DNA from: Ailurus styani | Lineage: Eukaryota; Chordata; Mammalia; Carnivora; Ailuridae | Direction: 5' to 3' | Length of the DNA: 64,000 nt | Assembly: GCA_002007465.1 (NCBI GenBank) | Contig: LNAC01000770.1 | Coordinates: 181,678-245,677, forward strand | Shown here: positions 61,701-64,000 of the stretch, one piece after another | Layout: the number at the start of each line of letters is the position of its first letter | Position numbering within the stretch: position 1 is the stretch's first letter | Made by a program: the position numbers and the translations under genes | The notes under the pieces: model-generated | Seen by the model: only the letters and a program-made list of their open reading frames with translations | Databases searched by the model: none | Told to the model about the DNA's origin: nothing

Positions 61701-61772
61701 TTTGAGATAATTTCTTCTGGAGAAGGATCCCATACTTCAATATGCTTTTTGCAATTATCCTTGAGGGTATAT
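6160..61772 (-). CDS. RNF17: RNF17 (TDRD4), 3' half: 16 coding exons, three Tudor units
   Basis: Spliced on the - strand, exons from 61772 down to 6160 give 750 residues with no frame break. Tudor-like cores are visible at about residues 95-145 (W..QWRRG, then VLLYDVG), 358-400 ([14 protein letters not shown]) and 610-652 (GLWYRAK, VQFVDYG), each flanked by the long alpha/beta extension of germline Tudor proteins. The end reads [12 protein letters not shown]. Known for the family: RNF17 is a testis protein with an N-terminal RING and several Tudor domains. It acts in germ-cell granules, restrains piRNA ping-pong, and is needed for spermatid development. The RING and first Tudor domain lie right of the window. 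Human RNF17 is about 1620 residues, so this is roughly the C-terminal 46%. The tail-to-tail position with CENPJ matches mammalian synteny. Confidence 0.96.
6460..6640 (+). repeat. Can-SINE, + strand
   Basis: Head GGGCACCTGGGTGGCTCAG, then CT-rich tract and AAATAAATAAAACTT tail ending in a run of A. Confidence 0.92.
7322..9336. repeat. TG-rich degenerate simple-repeat block (~2 kb)
   Basis: Almost the whole stretch on the + strand is T and G in variants of TGTGTGGTATATGTG and GTGTGTG, with scattered C and A and no fixed period. A reverse SINE interrupts it at 7442-7613. In RNF17 pre-mRNA this is a CA-rich tract. The open frames over it, with proteins made of Cys, Val, Trp and Tyr, are artefacts of the composition. 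Confidence 0.9.
7442..7613 (-). repeat. Diverged Can-SINE inside the TG-rich block
   Basis: TTTTTTTTAATAATTTATCTATT, then a GA-rich tract, and an end CCACCTAGGCCCTC. All are strongly mutated forms of the reverse SINE. TG-rich sequence resumes on both sides with tgtgtat next to each junction. Confidence 0.8.
9400..9720 (+). repeat. Old L2-like LINE 3' fragment
   Basis: Features such as 'ctcaaataccatatcctatc', 'atgagttctttgataatagg' and an ending near 'gctaataaaaacttgc' follow the layout of L2 3' ends. Diverged. Confidence 0.45.
9818..10025 (-). repeat. Can-SINE, - strand
   Basis: Reverse SINE with an expanded (GA)n, flanked by target copies aaagcacttta at 9808-9818 and 10029-10039. Confidence 0.94.
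10099..10288 (-). CDS. RNF17: RNF17 coding exon (post-Tudor C-terminal part)
   Basis: 190 nt with acceptor ACAG and donor GTAACT. Residues 655-718, from the split Arg and [17 protein letters not shown] to GKQLYASSM. This is the alpha/beta extension packed against the last Tudor core. Confidence 0.94.
10662..10849 (+). repeat. Can-SINE inserted in L1
   Basis: Head TAGGTGCCTGAGTGGCTCAG and A-rich tail AAAAAAAAGAAAAAG. The L1 word ggtggctacta is duplicated at 10650-10660 and 10850-10860. Confidence 0.94.
11298..11488 (+). repeat. Can-SINE inserted in L1 (young type)
   Basis: Head GGGCGCCTGGGTGGCTCAG. Exact 14-base target copies aaaaggacaaatac at 11284-11297 and 11489-11502. Confidence 0.95.
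11770..12500 (+). repeat. Second LINE-1 3' portion, + strand
   Basis: Repeats the same L1 3' region as the element to its left ('gctggtgggaatgtaaaatg', 'aagtgtccatcaatatatga', ending 'taccacaaataaaaagac'), so this is an independent copy in the same orientation. 'aggagtgtatgga' occurs twice within it as a short local duplication. Confidence 0.8.
12627..12762 (-). CDS. RNF17: RNF17 coding exon (last Tudor core)
   Basis: 136 nt, acceptor CCAG and donor GTGGTT (a weaker GT donor). Residues 610-654, [17 protein letters not shown] to EKLTIN. It contains the canonical F-V-D-Y-G strand and the aromatic W-Y pair expected of a methylarginine cage. Confidence 0.95.
13080..13655 (+). repeat. L2-like LINE 3' region
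   Basis: Order of words typical of L2 3' ends: 'cttcacaatctacttccaac', 'tctcttagat'-like text, 'gtgcagaactgtatttgtg' and 'gtgctaataaatgaatgc'. Old and diverged. Confidence 0.5.
14360..14465 (+). repeat. Ancient interspersed repeat ('caaggtgcccttct' type)
   Basis: Matches the widespread mammalian motif of a tally 'attcaaccaatgtttatggg..cttgtgcaaggtgcccttct..'. Similar copies lie at 16560-16800 and 62470-62700. Family name (old LINE 3' end) uncertain. Confidence 0.4.
15243..15570 (+). repeat. LINE-1 3' end, + strand
   Basis: 'tcatatgatttcacttatat', 'gagggagacaaaccataaga', 'gggcacttgatgtatgtaat' and a final AATTAAATTGAATTTAAG are the carnivore L1 3' UTR. The A-rich tail stops about 95 bases from the RNF17 exon at 15665. 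Confidence 0.88.
15665..15833 (-). CDS. RNF17: RNF17 coding exon (acidic linker)
   Basis: 169 nt, acceptor TTAG and donor GTATAC. Residues 554-609, [14 protein letters not shown], then an Asp/Ser/Glu-rich stretch ([15 protein letters not shown]) leading to FPPLTDFRT. The donor is only about 95 bases from an L1 3' end. Confidence 0.94.
15908..16376 (+). mobile_element. MLT1-type (ERVL-MaLR) LTR relic
   Basis: Starts TGTGGTAGACTCTAACAATGG and ends with 'aagctgctaagtttggggta', 'atttgttatgcagcaataa' and 'ataactaatatg', the hallmark 3' end of MLT1 solitary LTRs. Non-coding; no internal retroviral sequence is seen beside it. Confidence 0.75.
16560..16830 (+). repeat. Ancient interspersed repeat, + strand
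   Basis: 'atatttgagtgcctgctata', 'ggcagtattctggatcctga', 'cacatttgtgaccaaaaggg' and 'gtggttacattctagtaggg' follow a very common old mammalian repeat (L1ME/L2-age). Exact family uncertain. Confidence 0.5.
17230..17274. repeat. (GA)n microsatellite in the L1 5' UTR
   Basis: About 22 uninterrupted AG units, then gggagggaaagaaag. Likely length-variable. Confidence 0.95.
18298..18331. repeat. Poly-T with an undetermined base
   Basis: A T run of about 18, then ggngtt and a further T run. The n at 18316 is an unresolved base, so the local assembly or length is unreliable. Confidence 0.9.
18696..18895 (+). repeat. Can-SINE inside the L1 ORF1 region
   Basis: Young type with head GGCACCTGGGTGGCTCAG. 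Target copies gaatagtagctgg at 18683-18695 and 18896-18908 are exact. Confidence 0.95.
19714..20117 (+). pseudogene. L1 ORF2 endonuclease fragment
   Basis: Open for about 134 codons from [12 protein letters not shown]. It includes ICCLQET (endonuclease catalytic-type ET), a KAGVAILI stretch and IRNIYAPT. This is the apurinic-endonuclease-like domain of ORF2p. It ends at a stop where intact ORF2 would continue, so it is a fossil. Confidence 0.88.
20455..20508 (+). repeat. Tiny L1 3' tail inserted in the L1
   Basis: 'aaaaactaatgatgtactgt', 'atggtgactaatataacata' and then eight A match the extreme 3' end of carnivore L1, yet lie inside ORF2. Probably a very short, secondary L1 insertion. Confidence 0.6.
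21860..22062 (+). repeat. Can-SINE with damaged head inside L1 ORF2
   Basis: Recognisable from 'tctttggctcaggtcatgat' through 'gctcagcagagagtctcttt' to an AAATAAAAAAAAATTTAAAAA tail. The first part (about 21855-21880) is truncated or scrambled. It splits the reverse-transcriptase region. Confidence 0.85.
24208..24324 (-). CDS. RNF17: RNF17 coding exon (proline-rich, enters last Tudor unit)
   Basis: 117 nt, phase 0 to 0, acceptor TTAG and donor GTATGT. Residues 515-553, [15 protein letters not shown], then a Pro/Ser segment and [12 protein letters not shown]. It sits just outside the right end of the full-length L1, and a SINE begins 89 bases away. Confidence 0.94.
24413..24606 (-). repeat. 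Can-SINE, - strand
   Basis: TTTTTTTTAAAGATTTTATT to CCACCCAGGCGACC. Short target copies of the caattta type on both sides. Confidence 0.93.
24957..25183 (+). repeat. Can-SINE, + strand, with expanded CT tract
   Basis: Head GGGGTATCTGGGTGGCTCAG. The pyrimidine tract is duplicated ('tctgcctgcttccccctctc', 'tctgcttctccctttccttc'). Tail AAATAAAGTCTT; target copies ctaaaataa. Confidence 0.92.
25670..26045 (+). repeat. LINE-1 fragment, + strand, split by SINE
   Basis: 'ttaaccaagattaaaaactt' before and 'gggaggaaatatctgcaaat', 'acttgtatacagaatatata' after the SINE belong to L1 ORF2. Confidence 0.75.
25715..25892 (+). repeat. Can-SINE, + strand
   Basis: Head GGGGCACCTGGGTGGCTCAG and tail AATAAATAAATAAAATCTTAA. 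Confidence 0.93.
26060..27490 (-). repeat. LINE-1 3' region, - strand, with L1 insertion
   Basis: Antisense L1 text in order: 'ggttttattgagatacaatt', 'accaatctgttctctgtatc', 'tggcaggatttctttttta', 'gaggaacctccatgctgttt', 'tctccacatcctcgccagca'. Includes poly-T at 26430-26452 and (TA/TG)n near 26590. Another L1 end interrupts it at 26746-26975. Confidence 0.85.
26746..26975 (+). repeat. L1 3' end inserted into antisense L1
   Basis: Carnivore L1 3' UTR ('gagacaaaccataagagact', 'acagacctgtaccccagggc', 'aataatacattacatgtaat') with an A-rich tail. The host word gtgatcttgtt is present just before and just after it. Confidence 0.85.
27510..28290 (+). repeat. LINE-1 3' portion, + strand
   Basis: Sense text 'gccaaagaaaatatataaat', 'ggaatattattcagcaataa' and 'tatatctcaataaagccata', ending in an A-rich stretch. 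It joins head-on to antisense L1 at about 27500 and lies about 90 bases from the 57-nt RNF17 exon. Confidence 0.8.
28383..28439 (-). CDS. RNF17: RNF17 57-nt microexon
   Basis: Acceptor ATTTCAG and donor GTAAGT flank exactly 19 codons, [12 protein letters not shown] to RWEIRFE, phase 0 to 0. It fits between exons ending ILKE and starting ELLLS. I recognise the KKYE..WEIRFE stretch as part of mammalian RNF17. Skipping it would keep frame. Confidence 0.88.
28440..29904. other. RNF17 intron
   Basis: Contains a pogo-type DNA transposon relic (28660-28968). 28970-29900 is AT-rich with no recognised gene or repeat. Confidence 0.7.
28660..28968. repeat. MER2/Tigger-like DNA transposon relic
   Basis: Left end 'cagctaatccttgaacagca' and right end 'gctcaaggaccaactac' are diverged inverted repeats. 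The interior 'ctgttgactagaaggcttac' and 'cttacaataaagtaagctag' match the non-autonomous pogo-type element I know as MER2. Confidence 0.65.
29905..30030 (-). CDS. RNF17: RNF17 coding exon
   Basis: 126 nt, phase 0 to 0, acceptor ATAG and donor GTAAGT. Residues 454-495, [18 protein letters not shown] to EHSEEILKE. It belongs to the extension after the middle Tudor core. Confidence 0.94.
30530..31110 (+). repeat. L2 LINE 3' end, + strand
   Basis: 'aagacctcaagtggctgcct', 'gcagtgaggtcttccctgac', 'ccactaaaatggaaactcca' and 'gagaacagagctcagctcat' follow the L2 3' end in order. Confidence 0.75.
31480..32040 (+). repeat. L2 LINE 3' end, split by an L1 tail
   Basis: 'ctcagaaacctccaatgggg' before and 'agataagttctttaaggaca', 'gcacctaacacagtgctaca' after the L1 tail form a second L2 3' region. 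Confidence 0.65.
31561..31650 (-). repeat. Ultra-short L1 3' tail, - strand
   Basis: 'tttattatgttagtcaccat' and 'catcgttaggttttgacgta' are the carnivore L1 3' end in reverse. Host words ccactgactgactttt and ccactgattgactttt flank it as diverged target copies. Confidence 0.75.
32339..32419 (-). CDS. RNF17: RNF17 coding exon
   Basis: 81 nt, phase 0 to 0, acceptor ATAG and donor GTAATG. Residues 427-453, [14 protein letters not shown] to REVEIHIM. Confidence 0.93.
32735..32815 (-). repeat. Ultra-short L1 3' tail, - strand
   Basis: T-rich run, then 'tgcccaaggggtacaggtct' and 'gtgaatcatcaggcttacat', the reverse of the last ~60 bases of L1. Confidence 0.75.
32875..33135 (+). mobile_element. MLT1-type LTR fragment
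   Basis: 'ccatgtgaaagctatctgga', 'accactaagttttagctcaa' and 'tttgttatggagcaagagat' match the 3' half of MLT1 LTRs. Diverged and non-coding. Confidence 0.6.
33451..33570 (-). CDS. RNF17: RNF17 coding exon (middle Tudor core, second half)
   Basis: 120 nt, phase 0 to 0, acceptor CACAG and donor GTGAGT. Residues 387-426, [15 protein letters not shown] to CQLYNTKP. The usual D-Y-G is D-H-G here. A SINE begins 57 bases upstream of the acceptor. Confidence 0.94.
33627..33824 (+). repeat. Can-SINE close to an RNF17 exon
   Basis: Head CAGGGCACCTGGGTGGCTCAG-like, tail AAATAAATAAATAAAAATATT. Exact target copies gtaggggct at 33618-33626 and 33825-33833. Confidence 0.95.
34261..34455 (-). repeat. Can-SINE inserted in L1
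   Basis: (TTAA)n then TTAAAGATTTTATTTATTTG to CCACCCTGGCGCCCT. Exact target copies ggaagtttttaat at 34248-34260 and 34456-34468. Confidence 0.95.
36022..37655 (-). mobile_element. Younger 5'-truncated LINE-1 nested in the old L1
   Basis: Starts with the reversed carnivore L1 3' UTR ('attatgttgttagtcaccat', 'acctccagttccatcc'-type text) and runs into ORF2 C-terminal and reverse-transcriptase remains, with - strand open pieces up to 176 codons ending near 37716. Old L1 text resumes at about 37660, so the element split the older copy. It is less diverged than its host. Confidence 0.8.
37656..38800 (-). repeat. Old LINE-1, - strand (right part)
   Basis: Continuation of the old antisense ORF2 after the nested L1: 'ctctaagcactgctttcact', 'gatgacctccttgacccatg', 'gagcttgagaagaatgtgta', 'gtcttcttggagaattgacc'. 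A SINE splits it at 37738-37895. Confidence 0.82.
37738..37895 (-). repeat. Diverged Can-SINE inserted in L1
   Basis: 'ttttatttgaggaggggagg' to GGCCACCCAGGTGCCC. Exact 16-base target copies ctcacaagttttgata at 37722-37737 and 37896-37911. Confidence 0.93.
38808..38872 (+). repeat. Ultra-short L1 3' tail, + strand
   Basis: 'catcaaaaactaatgatata' through AATTTAAATTAAAAAAAAG is the last ~60 bases of L1 in sense orientation, inside minus-strand L1. Confidence 0.65.
39213..39400 (-). repeat. Can-SINE, - strand
   Basis: TTTACTTTTTTTAGAGAGAAAG to GCCACCCAGGTGCCC. Target copies actacaagtttt (39201-39212) and actacaaatttt (39401-39412). Confidence 0.92.
39420..40390 (-). repeat. Old LINE-1 ORF2 5'/ORF1-side text, - strand
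   Basis: 'atttcttgcaaggcaggtct' and 'cagttataattgtttcaaat' follow antisense L1. A short L1 3' tail interrupts it at 39678-39785. Confidence 0.6.
39678..39785 (-). repeat. Short L1 3' UTR piece, - strand
   Basis: 'caagtttcattgtttatgca' and 'acatgccctccttaacaccc' are carnivore L1 3' UTR in reverse, preceded by T-rich sequence. Confidence 0.75.
41214..41669 (-). pseudogene. Retrocopy of an unidentified mRNA 3' end
   Basis: About 455 bases that are not L1 interrupt antisense L1. Target copies acgagggttccctttt (41198-41213) and acaagggttccctttt (41670-41685) flank it. Read on the - strand it ends ACAAATAAAAGAAGTG, then about 20 bases, then poly-A: a poly(A) signal and tail, so it was copied from a processed transcript. 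No open frame is visible, so it is probably only 3' UTR. I do not recognise the parent gene. An internal A run (about 41559-41568) may be an internal tract. Confidence 0.75.
41727..41903 (-). repeat. Can-SINE inserted in L1
   Basis: TTTTTTAAAAAGATTTTATT to GCCACCCAGGTGTCC. Exact target copies gataagtcatt at 41716-41726 and 41907-41917. Confidence 0.94.
42626..43480 (-). repeat. Probable L1-linked old sequence with poly-A tract
   Basis: 'ttgatagctggatatgatgt', 'acaggcctttagtaatgtgg' and 'ctggcttatttcaaaagctc' are words I associate with antisense L1M sequence. The region directly continues L1. Assignment is uncertain. Confidence 0.45.
42989..43029. repeat. Poly-A homopolymer of 41 bases
   Basis: Uninterrupted A run between ctttattcc and gaatgctctgg. 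No element with target copies is seen to own it. Confidence 0.95.
43681..43790 (-). repeat. Short old-type Can-SINE, - strand
   Basis: TTTTTTAAGATTTTATTTTTAAG, 'taatctctacacccaacatg', then GCCAGCCAGGTGCCC: the older SINEC form lacking the GA tract. Target copies taaggtaatat and taatgtaatat. Confidence 0.88.
44230..44490 (+). repeat. MIR SINE, + strand
   Basis: Order of 'gaattccagcatcaataccc', 'ggtgatcttggggatgtcac', 'gagtaaaatgggaataatct' and a tail region is that of MIR. Confidence 0.65.
44993..45163 (-). repeat. Can-SINE, - strand
   Basis: TTTTTAAAAAGATTTTATTT to ACCACCCGGGGCATCCC, with a shortened centre. Confidence 0.88.
45174..45285 (-). repeat. Short old-type Can-SINE, - strand
   Basis: (ATTT)n, 'aagtaatctctatacccaat', then GTCAGCCAGGTGCCC. 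Target copies aaaaattctt at 45164-45173 and 45293-45302; a further copy lies at about 44967-44976, left of the neighbouring SINE. Confidence 0.88.
45459..45622 (-). CDS. RNF17: RNF17 coding exon (middle Tudor core, first half)
   Basis: 164 nt, acceptor CTTCAG and donor GTGAGT. Split Glu 332, then [13 protein letters not shown] to MEVVGGTVK at 386. It contains the WKKGEACAV and TMWYRGKV strands. Confidence 0.94.
45766..45983 (+). repeat. Can-SINE, first of a tandem pair
   Basis: Older type with head TCAGGGCACCTGGATGGCTC and tail AAAATAAATAAATCTTTAAAAA. Preceded by atctaattcag (45755-45765) and followed by the same word (45984-45994). Confidence 0.94.
45995..46185 (+). repeat. Can-SINE, second of a tandem pair
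   Basis: Different subtype (head GGGCGCCTGGGTGGCTCA, tail AAATAAATAAAATATTAG). Preceded by atctaattcag (45984-45994) and followed by a third copy (46186-46196). Confidence 0.95.
46555..46745 (+). repeat. MIR SINE, + strand
   Basis: 'tagttgtgtgattttgggtt', 'ctccataagcttcagtttat' and 'ggggattaaatgtgaaacat' follow the MIR core in order. Confidence 0.65.
47400..47689 (-). CDS. RNF17: RNF17 coding exon (linker, longest in window)
   Basis: 290 nt, acceptor TTACAG and donor GTAATA. From split Arg 235 and [15 protein letters not shown] through a low-complexity linker to [24 protein letters not shown], which starts the next Tudor unit. Confidence 0.94.
47690..49504. other. RNF17 intron
   Basis: One SINE at 47788-47988. 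The remaining 48000-49500 is AT-rich unique-looking sequence; I see no gene or repeat that I can name. Confidence 0.7.
47788..47988 (-). repeat. Can-SINE, - strand
   Basis: TTTTAAAAGATTTTATTCATTT, a long GA tract, then GAGCCACGCAGGCGTCCC. It starts about 100 bases upstream of the RNF17 exon at 47400-47689. Confidence 0.93.
49505..49620 (-). CDS. RNF17: RNF17 coding exon
   Basis: 116 nt, acceptor CTGCAG and donor GTATAG. Residues 197-234, [19 protein letters not shown] to GLALRER, ending with two bases of an Arg codon. The Tudor-SN-like extension continues here. Confidence 0.93.
49621..50775. other. RNF17 intron
   Basis: 1.15 kb with a SINE at 50172-50367. 49621-50170 and 50370-50775 hold no gene or repeat that I recognise; one 96-codon open frame at 49803-50093 has no recognisable protein. 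Confidence 0.7.
50172..50367 (-). repeat. Can-SINE, - strand, with a small inversion
   Basis: Young type, TTTTTTAAAGATTTTATTTC to CCACCCAGGCGCCC. Near 50340-50348 it reads TGGGTTAAA where sister copies read TTTAACCCA. Target copies are of the aaagaatat type. Confidence 0.93.
50776..50866 (-). CDS. RNF17: RNF17 coding exon
   Basis: 91 nt, acceptor TTTTAG preceded by TTG repeats, donor GTGTGT. Split Arg 166, then [15 protein letters not shown] to GAVATIILQ (196). Confidence 0.93.
51190..51320 (+). repeat. L2 LINE 3' end, + strand
   Basis: 'agagagcagggataatgtat', 'cctaatgcctaggatagtgc' and 'ctggcatacaggaggcactt' are the end of L2. Confidence 0.7.
51833..52343 (+). mobile_element. 5'-truncated LINE-1 3' end, + strand
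   Basis: ORF2 C-terminal text ('ggaatactttgcagccatca'), 3' UTR ('gagacaaaccataagagact', 'agaactgtacccctggggca') and tail. 17-base target copies taagaagcccagt-g/a-ttc at 51816-51832 and 52344-52360. It has (TA)n at 51898-51916 and a G-rich run near 52065. Confidence 0.93.
52509..52697 (-). repeat. Can-SINE, - strand
   Basis: TTTTAAAAAAGATTTTATTT to GAGCCACTCAGGTGTCCC. Confidence 0.92.
53085..53315 (+). repeat. MIR SINE, + strand
   Basis: 'ggtaaaacagtcactagagc', 'ggatgattacttaacctcct', 'gactcaatttccatatctat' and 'gaagattaaataaagtaatg' follow MIR from head to tail. Confidence 0.7.
53942..54165 (-). repeat. LINE-1 3' region, - strand
   Basis: 'aaactaacatacaatgttat', 'ttattgactatattccctat' and 'cttatttattttatgatggg' are antisense L1M sequence. 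Confidence 0.75.
54345..54610 (+). repeat. LINE-1 ORF2 fragment, + strand
   Basis: 'aacaaaagtccaggaccaga', 'tggtctcacaggtgaattat' and 'ttctacaaggccagcattac' are sense ORF2 reverse-transcriptase text. Confidence 0.8.
54612..54995 (-). repeat. LINE-1 fragment, - strand
   Basis: 'ttggctattgtaaataatgc', 'tttctaaggaacctctatag' and 'ctacatcctcaccaacattt' are antisense L1 between two sense L1 pieces. Confidence 0.8.
54996..56355 (+). repeat. LINE-1 3' portion, + strand
   Basis: 'gaaaccataaaaatcctaaa', 'atttctccaaagaagacacc', 'gcttactgttggtgggaatg' and 'gtggctgccagaggggaggg' run from ORF2 to the 3' UTR. A small L1 tail interrupts it at 55493-55600. Confidence 0.85.
55493..55600 (+). repeat. Ultra-short L1 3' tail, + strand
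   Basis: 'cttgtgatgagcaccaggtg', 'gtatacctgaaactaatctt' and an AAATAAAAATAAAA tail lie within L1 ORF2 text, between aaaaaacac and aaaaaaccc. Confidence 0.7.
57307..57376 (-). repeat. Ultra-short L1 3' tail, - strand, with CTT repeat
   Basis: (TTC)n then 'tttgccccaggggaacaggt' and 'gaatcatcaggcttacaa', flanked by atgagtttct on both sides (about 57312 and 57381). Confidence 0.75.
57664..57851 (+). repeat. Can-SINE, + strand
   Basis: Head AAGGGCTCCTGGTTGGCTCAG-like, long C-rich tract, tail CCAACCAAAAAA. Exact target copies aaagtcatttgaa at 57651-57663 and 57852-57864. Confidence 0.93.
58689..58889 (-). repeat. Can-SINE, - strand, with long (GA)n
   Basis: TTTATTTGACAGAGAGAG, about 20 GA units, then ACCACCCAGGTGCCCC. 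Exact target copies tcttctatttct at 58677-58688 and 58892-58903. Confidence 0.94.
58980..59193 (-). repeat. Can-SINE, - strand (young type)
   Basis: T-rich tail and TTTAAGATTTTATTTATTTATT to CCACCCAGGCGCCC. Exact 15-base target copies tctgatatgattttt at 58965-58979 and 59194-59208. Confidence 0.95.
60479..60597 (-). CDS. RNF17: RNF17 coding exon (first visible Tudor unit, second half)
   Basis: 119 nt, acceptor CATAG and donor GTAGTT. Residues 127-165, [14 protein letters not shown] to LECSLVDI. The motif is D-V-G instead of D-Y-G. Only a 153-nt intron separates it from the preceding exon. Confidence 0.94.
60751..60901 (-). CDS. RNF17: RNF17 coding exon (first visible Tudor unit, first half)
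   Basis: 151 nt, acceptor ATATAG and donor GTAAAT. Split Ser 76, then [16 protein letters not shown] to MVTDTLVE (126), including MHCAVKLPD and QWRRGQIIR. Confidence 0.94.
60902..61544. other. RNF17 intron with L2
   Basis: 0.64-kb intron; an L2 3' end occupies about 61077-61365. The rest is unremarkable AT-rich sequence. Confidence 0.7.
61077..61365 (+). repeat. L2 LINE 3' end, + strand
   Basis: 'cttcttgaggtcttccctga', 'catctgctacattatatatt', 'tctgctagaatttaagcttc' and 'atatccccaacacctagagt' follow the L2 3' end. Confidence 0.78.
61545..61772 (-). CDS. RNF17: RNF17 coding exon (first seen in window)
   Basis: 228 nt, acceptor TTCCAG and donor GTATAA. Starts with one base completing a codon, then [17 protein letters not shown] to [11 protein letters not shown], ending with two bases of a Ser codon. 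The preceding exon must end in two codon bases and was not found inside the window. Confidence 0.93.
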
Positions 61773-61964
61773 CTGGAAAATAATAAAACCCATTAGCAAA
61801 AAGAGCAGTTCAGAAAATATTTATGTTTGTATTTGCTTAGATCTAGCGATGAACAAATTTTAGCTGCGATTCACTGCTTCCCAGTTTTGATATTAACAGT
61901 TTTTGTTTCTTTTAAAAAAGGGTTAAATACTACCAGCACAAGCCCCCCCAAGCCAAACTATTTT

Positions 61965-62170
61965 TTTTATTAAAGATTTTTTTTTTTTATTCATTTGACA
62001 CAGAGAGAGAGATTACAAGTAGGCAGAGAGCCAGGCAGAGAGAGAGGAGAGAGGAGGAAGCAGGCTCCCTGCTAAGCAGAGAGCCCGATGTGGGCCTCGA
62101 TCCCAGGACCCTGGGATCATGACCCGAGCCGAAGGCAGCGGCTTTAACCCACTGAGCCACCCAGGCGCCC
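61965..62170 (-). repeat. Can-SINE, - strand (young type)
   Basis: TTTTATTAAAGATTTTTTTTTT to CCACCCAGGCGCCC. Exact 15-base target copies aagccaaactatttt at 61950-61964 and 62171-62185. Confidence 0.95.
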
Positions 62171-62469
62171 AAGCCAAACTATTTTAAAAACAGTTTAAAA
62201 TACTAAGTTTGCTTATAATTTCATCATTTTCCATTGATATTTTGTATTCACAAGGAATAGAAGAATTATTCATAATTTGTTTGATAACCTGACAAAAAGT
62301 ATCAATTCATTTGCCAAAATGCATTTTCATCAAGGGAGATTGAGAGGAATGATGAAAGTGTTTATCTCATTTATTGTAATGGACTTGTTTATGTTTTCAT
62401 GCTGTTAACTTCCAGGTGAAACACCTAACTAACTGGGTCTCTCTTCAGAGATCCGTGTATTCATCTCCA

Positions 62470-62700
62470 TTCAGATAATATTTACCAGGTACATACTATG
62501 AACCAAGCATAATGCTAGATGCCGATACGGCAGTGGACAAAGTAGGCAGGGTTCCTGTTCATGGTGCTTATAGTATGGTGACCCTGAGACACATAGTTAC
62601 ATACATGAAAATAAATTATATGAACAAGAGTTACAAAGAAAAGATCTGGCATAGGCTAATGAAATTTAGTCTGGGAGAATGTTTTCCTGATTAACATTTC
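62470..62700 (+). repeat. Ancient interspersed repeat, + strand
   Basis: 'taccaggtacatactatgaa', 'gcataatgctagatgccgat' and 'gttcctgttcatggtgctta' belong to the same old family as the copy at 16560-16830. Confidence 0.5.
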
Positions 62701-64000
62701 AACAGACATCTTTAAAAAGTAGGAGTCAGCTAGACATTCAAGAAACTGAAAGAAAACATGAGGCATTGATACAGCAAGGCAATAGAAGATGGCATGGACT
62801 CCGAGGTAGGCAGGAGCCAGATTATTTTGGTGACATTATTTTATAAAGGATGATGGGTACTGTGTATCATATAGTTGAGTCTAACAGAGACTGGTTTGTG
62901 GGATTCCCCCCCCCCTCAGGTGATCAGAGCAGGCACTGATCAAGGGAAGCTTGTGGCTTATTTTGAGGACAGGCAATAGATACAATAAAAACAGTGGGTC
63001 TAGCTGCAGTGGTCAGAAAATAGGAATCTGGGTTTTAGAGGGCAAGGAGATTGGCTGGGGCTGCCAGAATACCAGAAGTGGTTTTTAGTAAAACTTGAGT
63101 TTAAGCTTCAGGATCCCTCACTTACATAGAAAGCTTGGGAGGAGCAAATCAATTATTTTTTTTTGTAAAATTTTCAAAAGTAAACATTTTTAACTACAAT
63201 TAGTAAGGGTCATAGACTCTTTCCATCCCCATTTTTCTTCTGTCACATTTCTTTTCGTTTGGGTGTTGGCTACAGCATTTTGAGGAGTTGGCTAAGGGGA
63301 AGTTGAGTTGGAGAAGCATTTAGCTTGTATTTAGTGGAATATAGTTTTGTGATGGATAGTCACTTTTCTGTAGAGTTAAGCTATTGCTAGCCATTTTGTT
63401 GTAGGAATGGATTCCAGAAATACTCCTACCACTTAGTGTCACAACATGAAAATACAGGGGCCAACATAAATGTCATAATAAACCACTACAATGAGGATGT
63501 TTATGACAAATTGTTTAATGAGTAGAGTGACCAGACCATCCAGTTTAAACCTGTTGTTCTGGCATAATATTCCTTCTCTTTTACTCTTAAACATGTACCA
63601 ATATGGGTGAGAAATATGCCCACCTATTAATAAGTGAAATAAATTAATAAGCACTGTTAATCCAAACTTTAAGATTCACCATTATACAACAAAATATGAC
63701 AAGCCTTAAAATATTACACATGTGATATATATACACATGAAAGAAATAGGATAGATTTTCCTAAAAGTAACTACACTTTTTAGATAGATTATTAAGAGAA
63801 CATTACCAATGATTGAGATACGGATCAGAAACAACACTTTTTAAATTACCAATAAATTTTAATCAACTATACTAGAAAAAAGACCTCTCTCGATAAGGAA
63901 TATCACAAAATCTGGCATTTCAAATGGTGGTTCATATAGAGATAAAAAGCATAAAAAGAAAGTATTTTGTGTAAGTCTGAATTTTGTAACATTTGTAGTA

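Larger units (their letters stand above)
61773..64000. other. RNF17 intron continuing past the window
   Basis: SINE at 61965-62170 and an ancient repeat at 62470-62700. 62700-64000 is AT-rich without recognised genes. A GTAAGT-type site on the - strand near 63120-63125 has no acceptor or coding frame upstream, so the next RNF17 exon probably lies beyond 64000. Confidence 0.65.

Noticed and set aside
63110..63165. Strong GTAAGT-type donor on the - strand
   Set aside because: No acceptor AG or conserved coding frame upstream of it; likely a chance match.
63780..63970. Possible extra RNF17 exon on the - strand (open text around YEPPFEMPDF)
   Set aside because: No convincing acceptor and donor pair, and a candidate donor after CATTG would create a stop when joined to the exon at 61772.

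Overview
This is a window of a carnivoran mammal's nuclear genome. Intron-containing genes, LINE-1, L2, MIR and MLT1 relics, and more than 30 tRNA-Lys-derived Can-SINEs (SINEC) show this. Many SINEs belong to the young type that begins GGCGCCTGGGTGGCTCAG and carries a 'GCCTGCCTCTCTGCCTACTTG' type tail. That type suggests a caniform, most likely a mustelid-like species; the species call is inference.

Two protein-coding genes lie tail to tail. At the left edge, on the + strand, are the last four coding exons of CENPJ (CPAP) at 32-3464. They encode the 179-residue C-terminal G-box (TCP10 C-terminal domain) used in centriole assembly. From about 5490 to beyond 61772, on the - strand, lies the 3' half of RNF17 (TDRD4). 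I traced 16 coding exons plus one non-coding terminal exon. They join without any frame break into 750 residues and a stop, and cover three Tudor units and the C-terminus. Every junction was checked for GT/AG sites and codon phase. No earlier RNF17 exon could be supported between 61773 and 64000.

Everything else is intron or intergenic DNA, mostly transposon-derived. 0.5-3.3 kb is the CENPJ last intron with a row of three SINEs. 3.6-5.5 kb is the gap between the two genes. 7.3-9.3 kb is a TG-rich degenerate block. 10.4-12.5 kb holds old L1 3' ends carrying SINEs. 17-24.1 kb is a near full-length, dead L1 with its 5' UTR, hit by two SINEs. 26-28.3 kb is mosaic L1. 30.5-32 kb is L2. 33-43 kb is a large stack of minus-strand L1s with nested L1, SINEs and a retrocopy of an unidentified mRNA tail. 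51.8-56.4 kb is further L1.

There is no sign of a new enzymatic or defence system. The items most worth a second look are structural. They are two SINEs that used exactly the same target site (three copies of one target duplication), the 2-kb TG-rich block inside RNF17, a run of five frame-neutral RNF17 exons including a 57-nt microexon, a 3'UTR-only retrocopy of unknown source, and several L1 insertions under about 120 bp.
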